A DNA stretch of 21,191 nt from Mycoplasma_H phocimorsus (lineage in GTDB: Bacteria; Bacillota_I; Bacilli_A; Mycoplasmatales; Metamycoplasmataceae), in NCBI RefSeq assembly GCF_030077865.1, contig NZ_JASDDP010000001.1; one strand, 5' to 3'. Shown in pieces: positions 10,559-20,023 of this stretch. The notes under the pieces were generated by a model. It did no database searches. It worked only from the letters and a program-made list of their open reading frames with translations, and was not told the DNA's origin. A program made the position numbers and the translations under genes. Each line of letters opens with the position of its first letter. The stretch's first letter is position 1.

Positions 10559-12955
10559 TTAATTTAATTTTGGCTCATTGGTAGTAGATTGTTCAACGCT
10601 AAATCCATGATTTTTTAAATCACTTGCAAGTTGAGAAGATGTATTTTCAACAAATATTTTTTTATCTTGCGAAATATGTCCATATCTCATAAACATATTT
10701 AAATAATGATAACCTGACGAATTTAAACTTGAATTTCCTTTAATTTTTATATGTTTTGTAGAAGTATTACTAAAACGAATTTCTGTAGCAGGCGGTCCTG
10801 GTGAAACTGTATCTAAAACATCTAAATTAGCTTCATTTAATTCATTGGCATCAATTTCAAATTTATCACCACTGCTTTGTAAAGTTAATTTTCTAAGTTT
10901 TCTTGATTTGTTATTAGGTTTTTTAATATCATGAAATACAAGACCACGCAATGATTTTAATTCTGTTCTAGAAAGATCCAACTCAATAGGATATGAATTG
11001 TTGCCTTCATTATGATCGGGATTTAATCCACTACCAAATCCGCCTTGGAAAATCCCTTCATTATTTCTTACATAGTAAGCCATTCTTAAACCTTTATTTA
11101 TTCTTGTTAAGTCTAATTCTTTACTATTATCTTTTTTCTTAACATCTTCTTGATCGAAAGAAAGCGAGTCAAAAACAATTCTTGAAGCAATTGTTGCATA
11201 TTTATTATAATCGAAACCAGCATTATAATCATTAGTATTAACTCACGCAACTCCCTTTAGAGCTCATGGATTAATACTTCAAGTTTTTCCATTAACTGAA
11301 GCTACATTTTTAGTTGTAAATAAATCTAATTGGTCAATTGTCTTTTCTTCTAAATGTCTCAAAAATTTTGTATTAGGCCCTTCCAAAATTAATGTTAATT
11401 GCGGAAATTTACTTGGAAGAGCTTTTAAAATTTCTTCAAAATTAGAATCATCATCTAATAACCCGACATTAGTTATTCTATATTGAGTTATTCTCTTACC
11501 TGCTTTATCTAGTTTTTCAATAATTTCTTTAGTTTTTGAAAAACCATCTTTGTTTGCTGCATCTATATCAAGAACAAAACCTTCATTCGCTCCATTAATA
11601 GATTTATTATTAGCCTTATTATCTTCATTTTTAGTTTGTTTATAAATAGCTACACCTTCAGTTTCAGAAATTCCAAATTCTTTAAATTCTTCTGTTTTTG
11701 AAAGATCGCCAGATTTAGTTCAACCTGGTATTTTATTTTCTAAAATTGCGCCAGGTGCAACTGGTCAATATTCTTTAAAACCGAATGCTCTTCTTTCTTC
11801 ATTATCTTTAAGCAATCTAGAAGTAACTGTATTGTAAGTAGGTGTAAAAGAGTAAGAATCAAGAATTCCATTTTCATTTATATAAACATTACTATTATCT
11901 TCTTCAATATAAAATCCTTCTTCAAGATATTTCTTAACTTGATCTGAAACACCCTTTACTTTTGTATAATCAAAATAAACAAATAAATCTAAAAATCTTT
12001 CTATTTTCTTATCTTGATCCCTCTTAGCTTTTTCTACCGAAACAATTTGCTCATAATTTTTCATTCCTTCATCTGTTAAAAAATCTTTTACATTGTCACT
12101 CATGAAAAGTCTTTCATATTTTTCGAATTTGTTTTGATAATAATTTGATCAATTATTTCTAACAGTTCAAATTCTGGCTTCAGGCTGTTTAGGATCTTTC
12201 TTAAATCCCTCTCAAATATTGTCAGGAAAAAGTCCTTTAATGGCTTTTGTAGCTGCTTCTTTTGTTTTTTCTATCAGCTGATCAGTTACCTTGACTCTAA
12301 CACTACCTGGAACTAATAAAGCTTGATATCCTTTTCAGTTTTTAATATCGCTATCAGAATCATCTACTTTTCTTTCTTGAACTTCATCATATTCAGCATC
12401 AAGTTTTAAACCATATATCTCTACTTGTTTGCCGCCTTTAAAATTACTATTAGGGCTTCAGGTTCTTTTAGGAGTATTGTTAATACTATTGGAATTAGAA
12501 TAGTAATAAGTTTGTGATGGAGTATTATTTCTTATTGACGGTTGAGGATTAGGATTGGGGGTTGGTATTGGAATGTTAGATGGCTTTACATCAAGAATTG
12601 GCGCAGTTATAATTTTTTGTGGTTTATCTTTTTCTTTTTTTGGAATAAATAGACTAACTTTATCTTCTAAAATATTAATAAGTTTGTTAGTTTTTGGAAT
12701 TTCTAATGGAATAGGCTCTTTTTTAGGTTTTATTTTTGGTATTTCATTTTCAAAATTAAAATCAGAAATATGATTTCTACTTTGCAATTGATTTTTAGCA
12801 TTTGCTGCCAATTTATCATTTAATTCAATTTTTTCATAAATTTTAGAATTGCCACTTTTTAAAGAATGTTTCAATCCTAAATAGCCACCAGCTGTCATTA
12901 ATGGAATAGAGCTAAATATTGAAGTCAATAAAATTGTTCTTTTTTTTCTATTCAT
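10559..12955 (-). CDS. mib: MIB-3: mycoplasma immunoglobulin-binding protein without its own MIP (798 aa)
   Basis: This is the first gene of the locus. MNRKKRT plus a hydrophobic segment at about residues 7-25 predicts a membrane anchor. The linker (about 60-165) shares blocks such as PKKEKDKPQKII with MIB-1. The core contains MSDNVKDFL at residue 285 and SINPWALKGVAWVNTNDYN. The C-terminal module starts at residue 625 (MAYYVRNNEGIFQG) and is 174 residues long. Many UGA Trp codons are read through, for example just after residue 165. A strong ribosome site AAGGAG lies at 12961-12966. Unlike the usual pairs, the next gene 17 bases downstream is another MIB, not a MIP. It may share MIP-2 or MIP-1, bind a different immunoglobulin, or be left over after loss of a MIP. 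No inactivating change is visible. Confidence 0.91.
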
Positions 12956-13129
12956 ATCTACTCCTTAATTTTGTATATATAAAATATTTAAAATAATATC
13001 ATTAAGAGCAATTAAATATTTTTATTACTCTAAATACAAATAAAATTAAATGTTTATATATTAAAGATAAGCTTAATAAAATTTCTGAAAATATTTATTA
13101 AATATTTTATAGTGAAATTTAATAAAAAT
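12956..13129 (-). promoter_or_regulatory. Upstream region of the MIB-MIP locus
   Basis: This 174-base AT-rich gap separates the YitT-family terminator from MIB-3 and must hold the promoter of the MIB-3/MIB-2/MIP-2 unit. AAGGAG at 12961-12966 (minus strand) is a clear ribosome site. TATATA- and TATTAT-like words occur in the first 50 bases upstream, but I cannot choose a -10 or -35 with confidence. No phase-variation homopolymer or dinucleotide tract is obvious. Confidence 0.5.
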
Positions 13130-13179
13130 GATTAATAAATAAAAAAGCTTTCAAAACAAAAACTTTTTATTTATTAATC
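13130..13179 (-). terminator. Hairpin terminator overlapping the YitT-family stop codon
   Basis: Arms at 13130-13147 and 13163-13179 pair over 17 bases with one bulged base around a 15-base loop. The first arm on the minus strand already contains the last codon and the TAA stop (13174-13176), so the gene ends inside the hairpin. The second arm starts CTTTTTTATTT, supplying the U-rich part. The structure separates this gene from the MIB-MIP locus. Confidence 0.75.
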
Positions 13180-14421
13180 AACTTTTGAAGTATCAAAATC
13201 TCCATAAGTATTTTCTAATTTTGAAATAGAAATTCAAGATGTTTTATCAATTTTTCTGATGTCTCTAATTAAATATTTTGCTTCAAGAAGTAATGCTACT
13301 GTACGTACACAATATTCGGTTTGTTCATTATTATTAATTCTAGTTATAATAGAGTAATGATGTCAGTAATTAATATGTTTGAAATAGGCTTTTATTCTTT
13401 CAATATTAGTTACTCTAATTAAAATAAGAACTTTTTTATATTTAGGATATAAAAATCTAATTGTTCCAGAAGTAATAAATAAATAACAAATAGTTGTTAT
13501 TAATGAAGATACCATAATTCCGCCAATAGGTCTTGCCCTTAATAGTGGATCAATTGAAGGTGATTTTAATTTTAAAATTATATAAATTCAAATATAAATT
13601 ATTAATGTTATCGCATTAATTAATAACATTACTTTGCTAACATCTCTTTTTGTTCTTGTTGAAAAATAATAAGCAATAATATCACTTCCACCTGTAGAGC
13701 CGCCAAATTTTCAGGAAATAGCAATACTAAATCCCATTAAAAAAGCGCCTATAAATCCATATAAATAAATTGCTCATTCTTTATCTGGTGAAACTGCGCC
13801 TTTAACTAGCCCATTAGCTAAATCCTCATGTTTAATAAGGGCACCAAAACTTAAATAATTATCTAAAAAAATTAAAATAGGATTTTGTTCGTCTCCATTA
13901 ATTTTATGACTGAAAAATATAAAACCAAATGCCGTTTGAAAAATCATGAACATTACAGTTAAAAATAAAAAAGACTTTTTAATTTGTTTGATAAATCCTA
14001 AAATTAAAGGTATATTTAAGGCAAAAAGTAATAATCCTAAATAAGGTGTTAAACGACCTTGAAATCCAATATTAATTAGTGAGGGAATTCCAATATAGCC
14101 TGTTGGAACTGTTTCTGCTTTTCTAAGAAAAATATTTGTAGAACAAACAAGAAGAATAGCAGCAACAAATTGCATAAAAATATTAATTTTATGATGTTTA
14201 ATAATTTCAATCAAAGACGGTTTTTTTACTTCTTTTGAATTAAAATATAAAAGATAATTACTTAAATTTTCAGGATCAATATCAATAGTTGATTCATATT
14301 TTTTTAGTAAATAATTTTCAAAATAAGTAATTTTTTTGCCATATTTTAACTTGTTTTTTATTTGATTAATTTTTAATTCTTGTGAGTTTTTTTTCGTGTT
14401 TGATTTACTTAATTGATTCAT
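13174..14421 (-). CDS. YitT-family membrane protein with C-terminal DUF2179-like domain (415 aa)
   Basis: The N-terminal 80 or so residues are polar and Lys-rich, probably cytoplasmic. About five or six hydrophobic segments follow: NIFMQFVAAILLVC, YLGLLLFALNIPLIL, SFLFLTVMFMIF, FIGAFLMGFSIAIS, VMLLINAITLIIYIW and IMVSSLITTICYLF. GGSTGGSDIIA at about residues 240-250 is the glycine-rich signature of the YitT family. The last 85 or so residues match the soluble C-terminal domain usual in this family. Trp216, Trp237 and others are UGA codons. The transport or regulatory role of YitT proteins is not settled. It is divergent from the DegV-like gene and has no Shine-Dalgarno sequence; a TATAAT lies only 9 bases before the ATG. 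Confidence 0.85.
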
Positions 14422-14430
14422 AATTTTATA

Positions 14431-14499
14431 ATTATAATTAATCTTTAAATTTTATATTAAATTATTTTTTAAATATAATAAATATTTATTTACTATAAT
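14431..14499. promoter_or_regulatory. Back-to-back promoter, likely leaderless in both directions
   Basis: The minus strand has TATAAT at 14431-14436, 9 bases before the YitT-family ATG (14421). The plus strand has TATAAT at 14494-14499, 7 bases before the DegV-like ATG (14507). Neither start has a purine-rich ribosome site. Transcription normally begins 5-9 bases after the -10 box, so both messages would start at or within a few bases of AUG. The -35 regions would share the 57 bases between the boxes. No clear TTGACA is seen. Confidence 0.55.
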
Positions 14500-14506
14500 T
14501 TTTTGT

Positions 14507-15355
14507 ATGAAGAAATTAGGAATTATATTAGATTCTTTTAGCTGTAAAAGTAAGGAAGAATTGAAGGAATATGGGTATGGCTTCATTTCATTGAAAATAG
14601 AAATTGACGGAAATTTATATGAAGATGGGATTACGCTTCCACATAGATTATTAATAGAAAAAATTAATGATGATTCTAAGGTAATAACTTCAACACCTTC
14701 ACTTAAAAATATTGAAGAGATTGTTGCTGAATTTTCACAAAATTATGATGAAGTTTTATATTTAGGGATTAGTTCAAAATTAAGCTCAACTTTTAATAAT
14801 GTTAATATTATTGGTAAAAACTATAAAAATTTTCATTCATTAGATAATAATTTAGTTGGTAATCAATATATTTATTTTGCTAAATATGCACAAAAAAAAT
14901 TTGAAGAAACTCAAGATATTGAATTGATAATTGAAGAAATTAAACAAGCATTTAAAGAAACTTATACATTAATTATTCCTCCAAATTTAAAAAGGCTTAT
15001 TGGTGGGGGTAGATTAAAGGGCGTTAAGAAATTATTTCTTCAAGCACTTAAATTTTTGCCAATAATTATTTATGATAATGAAGCTAATGTTAAAGTTTAC
15101 GCTTTAAAAAGAACATTTAAAGGCGCCATAAAAACTGTTCTTGAAGAAATGCTTGAAAATTCAAAAGCTATTAATGAACCTGTATTTCAAATGGTTAATG
15201 GTATTGACCAATTAATAGAAAAAGATGTAAAAGAATTGGCAAATTCTATGGGTATAAAATTTGAAGAAGAATGCTTAGCAAGCGCTTTAATAATGGCGCA
15301 TATAGGATCTAAAGGTTTCGCAATTTCACTAAGACCTACATTAAAAGAAAAATAA
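14507..15355 (+). CDS. DegV family (FakB-like) fatty-acid-binding protein (282 aa)
   Basis: DegV/FakB proteins are cytoplasmic; they bind a fatty acid and present it to the kinase FakA for phosphorylation, feeding exogenous fatty acids into phospholipids, which fits mycoplasmas that scavenge lipids. Visible family motifs are ILDSFSC at residues 7-13 (usually DS-T), TSTPS at 61-65 (the fatty-acid-binding T-S-x-P-S motif), GISSKLSSTF at 87-96 and GGGRL at 166-170. The length of 282 aa is normal for the family. No Trp codon or UGA interrupts the frame. It stands alone, divergent from the YitT-family gene, with a probable leaderless start and a bidirectional hairpin after it. The family is certain; FakA is not in this window. 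Confidence 0.93.
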   Translation: MKKLGIILDSFSCKSKEELKEYGYGFISLKIEIDGNLYEDGITLPHRLLIEKINDDSKVITSTPSLKNIEEIVAEFSQNYDEVLYLGISSKLSSTFNNVNIIGKNYKNFHSLDNNLVGNQYIYFAKYAQKKFEETQDIELIIEEIKQAFKETYTLIIPPNLKRLIGGGRLKGVKKLFLQALKFLPIIIYDNEANVKVYALKRTFKGAIKTVLEEMLENSKAINEPVFQMVNGIDQLIEKDVKELANSMGIKFEEECLASALIMAHIGSKGFAISLRPTLKEK

Positions 15356-15414
15356 TAATTTAATAAAAAATTATGTCACAACATTTTTGTTATTACATTT
15401 TTTATTTTAAATTA
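15356..15414. terminator. Probable bidirectional terminator between converging genes
   Basis: The arm at 15356-15370 pairs with 15398-15414 apart from a two-base bulge, giving an A-rich first arm and a T-rich second arm on either strand. It lies between the DegV-like stop (15355) and the stop of the minus-strand lipoprotein (15428) and could end both. The stem has no G-C pairs and the loop is 27 bases long, so its strength is uncertain. Confidence 0.5.
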
Positions 15415-15427
15415 CTTTAATTTGTTA

Positions 15428-17398
15428 TTACTTTGAAGCAATATATTTTCCGGCTTCAAGCATTTTTTTTAACTCAATACTTTTTGCTCCATTACTATTA
15501 TTTTCTCTGGCTGCAGTCTTTACAATTTCAAAAATTTTATGTGGTTTTGTTAAACAAAAAAGACAGCTATCTTCATCACCTCAAATATCCGTAAAAAAAG
15601 TCTCTTCTTTTAAATATTTTCCAATAATACTTTTTAATATTGTTTCTGGATCAACCGGATTAAATAAATTAAAAATTGATTCACCTATGCTTCCTAAATT
15701 AGGCGCATATTTATAATATATATAAGTAAATATTGCTGAAATTCTAAATAAAGCTTTTTGAGCATCTTCTTTATTTTTTTCATTTTTTATTAAAATGACT
15801 ATTGGTTTTATAAAAACTGATAAAAAGCTTTTTAAAAGATCAATTCCATTTGTAATATTGAATAAAATAGGAATAATTGTAGATAGTCCGAATTCAAATT
15901 TAGGAAGTTTAATTTTTTTAGCATTTATTTCTTGTGTATTTTGTAAATAAACTATTTCTGTTGCTAAATCACTTTTAGTTATAATATTATAAATTAATTT
16001 ATTTTTATTATTTTTTGTCTCAAAAACGCTATTAACAAATTTTAATAAACCGCTTTCATTATTTTCGTCAATAATTTCATTTAAAACTTTTAGTAAAACA
16101 GGTACAATTGATTTAAATATGTGATTTATATCAATTTTTTCACCATCACTTGTTAATAATTTTGCAATTGTTACATTAATAATGTTATAAAAATCTTGTA
16201 TAATATTAAAAGTAATACTATATTCATTAATTACATTTGAAAATACATCTACTATAAATTTTATTAATTCATTATTGCCATTAGCTATATTAGTGAAATA
16301 AAATTCAATTAATTTGGAAATATTTTCAACATCTTCAACAATAATTTTGTAATTTTTAAGGATATTTTTAATAAATAAACCGGCTATTGATTTTCCTTTT
16401 GTTTTGTTATTATTAGTATTATCTATTTTAGTTAAAAATAGTAAAGTTTGTTTAACAAAATCTGGAACATATTGTTTTACAACATTAGATATTTTATTTT
16501 GAACATTTTTAATAATGGCATCAATATTATCTTGGGATTGAATACTGCTTAAATCATTTAAAATTTTTTCTACTACTTCACTAATTTTTGATTTGAAGTC
16601 ACTTTTTATTCTATTTTCAAGATCTTTAGAACTACTTTCTGTTACATATTCCTTTAATACTGTTTTTAATAGTAGTTTATCAACTAAATTAAAAATTACA
16701 TTTGGTAAATCTTTTTCGAAAGCAACTTTTAATATTTTTTGTAAAACTTCAAACAAAGAATCTTTCTGTTTAATTTGTCTAATTATATCTTCATTTAAAA
16801 AAATTCTAGTTTTAAGTTTTTCTACTTCTTTATTAATTTCTGAATTAATATTTTTAAGACCAAAATAAGATCCAAGCCCCACTGAAAGTCCCGCTACAAC
16901 AGCACCACCAATTGAAACTCCTACAATAATATTTTTTAATTTTTTTTGTTTTAATTTAAGTTCTTTTTGTTTGGTTCACGCTTGTTCTAGTTCTTTTTTC
17001 TTTTTCTTTAATAATTTAAGTTTGTCTAAATTTGAATTGTTCTTATTATCAGTTTCCTCGTTATGACTTATTTCTTTAACTATATTATTAATGCTTTCAA
17101 TTTGTTGAAATTCTTGAATATTTAAAAAATTTAAATTTTTTAGATATTTCTTATTTATATTATCTAACTGTAACCTTATAGCTTCATCAATTAACTCATT
17201 ATTAGAAATATATTTCTTATTTTTTTCAATACTTAACAATAAATTTTCCCTATCTTGGCTTTTTGCTTTACTTTTATTAAACTGGCGAGATATTTGCTTT
17301 GAATTGTCTACTTTATTAGTACAACTAATGGCAGCACTAGCACTAATAAGTGATATGGATCCTAACAAAATGGAAAGTATCTTTTTCCTACTATTCAT
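15428..17398 (-). CDS. Large lipoprotein with internal hydrophobic segment, paralog A (656 aa)
   Basis: I do not recognise a characterised function. The start is taken at MNSRKK because the ribosome site GAAGGGG lies 6 bases upstream; a start 10 codons earlier is less likely. Lipobox AISC gives Cys26. A Lys/Glu-rich, probably coiled-coil part (about 40-150) is followed by a second hydrophobic, glycine-rich segment at about 157-180 (NIIVGVSIGGAVVAGLSVGL). The remaining 475 residues are mostly helical, with blocks such as QYVPDFVKQTLLF and FTYIYYKYAPNLGS, and a late C-x-x-C pair (Cys612, Cys615). UGA Trp codons occur near residue 141 and at 606. It lies 103 bases downstream of a clear paralog. 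It may belong to one of the mollicute-specific lipoprotein families (a MOLPALP-type family is a thought, unverified). Confidence 0.8.
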
Positions 17399-17501
17399 AT
17401 TTTCCCCTTCAATTTGTAAATTTAGCATAACTATTAGATTGCAATTTATGAAAATTAACTTTATTGTTTAATACATTTTTAAATAAAAAAGTTATTTATA
17501 A
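17399..17501 (-). other. Spacer between the two paralogous lipoprotein genes
   Basis: This 103-base AT-rich gap holds the GAAGGGG ribosome site (17404-17410) for the downstream lipoprotein. No firm -10/-35 pair or GC-bearing terminator hairpin is visible, so it is unclear whether the two genes form one transcript. Confidence 0.4.
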
Positions 17502-19559
17502 TTATTTTTTAACTAATATTTTACTAATGTTATTAGTAGTTATATTAGGACTAGCATTTTTTATAAGCTCTTTAAATTCATCATTCTTGTTACCATTTGC
17601 ATATTCTTTTATTTTCTGAAATATTGGATAATGATCTGAATTAAAACTATATCATGGCTCTCTTGAAATATTATCTCCAAATATTTTCTTAAGTTGTTCG
17701 TCATTAATATTTGGCCATTCACTTTTGATCAAATTAGGAATAAATTTTTCTGGCTTAAATGGATTAATTAGTGATATTAAATTACCTAATATTCCTTCTT
17801 GTTTTGGTACATGCTTATAATATAAATATGAATATAAACTATAAATTCTGAATATAGCATTATAAGGTGACTTTGTATCAATGCCATTTATATTAAAACT
17901 AATAGAATTATTTGTATTTTTATCTTTTATTTTTTTAAGCTTTTCTTCTTGTTCTTTAGCTATTTTTATTAATGGTTTAATAAAAGTGAATAAAAATTTA
18001 TTAATAAATTTTTTAAAATCTGAAAATTTGAATATACCATTTACAATCGTAAAAAATGAAACTTCAATATTAGGAATTAAGTCTGCAAAATTATATTTTT
18101 CTTGGTTTTTGTTTTGGGCATTTGATAATATAAAAGTATTTATTATGGTCTTAAAATTAAATTTACTATCAGCATTTTCTATATCGTTGTCTTTTAATAA
18201 AATTGTATAAAGCGCTTTATTATTGTTTTCTTCTAAAAATAAGTTATTTATAAATACAATAAAATCTTCACTATTTTCAGATTTATTAGCCACATTTTCA
18301 AATACATCTAAAAATGCTGGAATTAGTTTATTAAATATTGAATTAATATCAAGTTCTTGAGAATTTGGTTTAGTTAAAATATTAGAAATTGTTTTTTTAA
18401 TAATTTCCAATAAATCTTTAAAAAAATCAAAAGATAAGTTTACGCTGTCAATAGCATTTGACATTTTAGTAATAATAATTTTAATTAAATCATTATTTGA
18501 ATTTGCTAATGCGCTAGAAAAAATACTAATTATTTTTGACATATTTTTAGAATCGCCAGAATTATAGCCTGCAAGTTTTAACGTAGCTTCAATAGCCCTT
18601 CCTAATAATGAGGTTTCTGATTGAGTAGTGCTTCCAGTATTTATCTTGCTATTAATTTCAGAAACAAACAATATTGCTGCTTTAATAAAATCTGGTAAAT
18701 ATTTTTTAATAATCAAACTTACTATATTTTTAACTGAATTAATGACATTGTCAGAGCTTGTTTCTGCCATTATATTTCTGCTTTTTAATAAATCTAGTAA
18801 TTCATTGACAATTTCTTTAGATCTATCTTTAATTTGAGTTTTTAATATATTTTTAAATCTTTCTTTTTCTTCTTTATTAATATATCCATTTAAAGCTTTC
18901 TTAAATAATAATTCATCAAATAAATCAAAAATTCCAGTAGGTAATTCTTTTTCAAAACCAATATCCATTAATTTAAGAAATATTTTTTGTAAGCTATCAT
19001 CTGGATTGCTTTCCTTTATAAGTGATTTTTGAATATTTAAAATGTCTTCTAATTCTTTTTTTCTTTTTTGAGCATAAGTATCACTTTTTGTAATGCCAAA
19101 ATAAGCACCTATACCAATTGAAAGACCAGTTATAATGGCACTAGAAATACTGGCACCAATTAAAATTGATTTAAGACGTGAATTTTTCGCAAAATCTTTT
19201 TTATATCTTTTTTCTAAATCTAATAATTGTTGTTTAGTAATTTCTAGCTCTTGATTAAGAGCTTCTTCTTGTTCATCAATAATTGAAGTTGTTTCTTCAT
19301 TTTCTTCATCAATTTGTTCGTCTATAATAATATTTTCATTTAAATTATTTTCAATTTCAGGTGTTTGAAAAAGTAAAAAATCAGATGATGTTTTAATGTT
19401 TAAATCTTTTTTAGCAAGAAAAGAATTTGAAGTTAAATTTTGTTTTTTAAATTGCCAAATTAACTCTTTCTTAAACATTCTAGTATTATGACAACTAAGT
19501 GTGCTTGTAACTACGGCAACTGACATTGTCATTAGTATAAACAACCTTTTTTTATTCAT
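17502..19559 (-). CDS. Large lipoprotein with internal hydrophobic segment, paralog B (685 aa)
   Basis: The start is placed at MNKKRLF, with AAAGGAAG at 19563-19570 as ribosome site; the frame extends 7 codons further upstream but that start is poorly placed. Lipobox TLSC gives Cys23. An acidic, coiled-coil-like region (about 75-125, Glu/Gln-rich) precedes a second hydrophobic segment at about 131-155 (ILIGASISSAIITGLSIGI). The rest aligns along its length with paralog A: GFEKELPTGIFDLFDELLF, KKYLPDFIKAAILFVSEIN and YSYLYYKHVPKQEGILGNL have direct counterparts. A UGA Trp is read through at 17652-17654 and the frame continues 49 codons to TAA at 17502-17504. The function is unknown; both copies look intact, so the pair arose by tandem duplication and is kept. 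Confidence 0.8.
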
Positions 19560-19756
19560 AAACTTCCTTTGATAAGTCATTTTAAATTAATAAATAATAT
19601 CTTTTTTTATTTTTAAAATATTTTTTGAATTGTTTTTTTCTTTTCAAGTCTTTTTTTAAACGAAAATTTAATATGTTAGTGTATTTATAAAATAAAAAAG
19701 TAAATTTTAAAATTGTTAAACATTTAACTTAGCTTCAATATAAAGGTAAATAGTTA

Positions 19757-19858
19757 TTTTATAAATAAAAATATAATAAAAAAACTCAAAACAAATATAA
19801 AGCTATGAATTAAAATTTTTATTTTATTTATAAAAATATATAGTAATAATTTGTTTTG
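19757..19858. repeat. Two interleaved inverted repeats in the divergent spacer
   Basis: A perfect 14-base pair of arms lies at 19757-19770 and 19822-19835. A perfect 10-base pair lies at 19787-19796 (CAAAACAAAT) and 19849-19858. The arms alternate A-B-A'-B', so the two stems cannot nest. The sequence is almost pure A/T, so chance is possible. Confidence 0.45.
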
Positions 19859-20012
19859 TTCTTTTAATTAAAGTTTTTATAGTTAATATATATATAATTT
19901 TGATATAAATTAATAAGTTGTTTTGCTAATAAAATTATTAAAACTATAGTAAGGGATATAATTTTTCTTTGCCTGTTTTTTTATAATATTTATTATTTAT
20001 TTTTTATTTAAT

Positions 20013-20019
20013 TAAGGAG
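20013..20019 (+). promoter_or_regulatory. Ribosome-binding site of the right-edge lipoprotein
   Basis: TAAGGAG lies 4 bases before the ATG at 20024. It is the best Shine-Dalgarno match on the plus strand and fixes the start. Confidence 0.8.
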
Positions 20020-20023
20020 AGTC

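Larger units (their letters stand above)
19560..20023. other. 464-base AT-rich divergent intergenic region
   Basis: No gene was found. It must hold the promoters of the minus-strand lipoprotein and the plus-strand lipoprotein. On the plus strand TATAAT occurs at 19957-19962 and 19982-19987, either of which could serve the gene at 20024. AAGGAG near 20014-20019 is that gene's ribosome site. Two inverted repeats are interleaved at 19757-19858 (separate entry). Confidence 0.5.

Noticed and set aside
534..12955. Broken genes or pseudogenes in the MIB-MIP locus
   Set aside because: With the standard code each gene falls into three to seven pieces, but all pieces of each gene share one frame and the breaks checked are UGA. 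With UGA as Trp all five genes are intact.
12956..13129. Phase-variable promoter tract upstream of the MIB locus
   Set aside because: No long homopolymer or dinucleotide run of the kind used for slippage switching was seen here.
16593..16868. Plus-strand open frame of 91 codons
   Set aside because: It is antisense to the lipoprotein paralog A, which has lipobox, ribosome site and a paralog supporting it; the plus-strand frame has none of these.
17485..17510. Terminator hairpin after lipoprotein paralog B
   Set aside because: Only a 6-bp A:T stem with a 14-base loop can be drawn, which is expected by chance in this AT-rich spacer.
17881..18837. Plus-strand open frames of 109 and 69 codons
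   Set aside because: They are antisense to lipoprotein paralog B; hydrophobic low-complexity content, no ribosome site.
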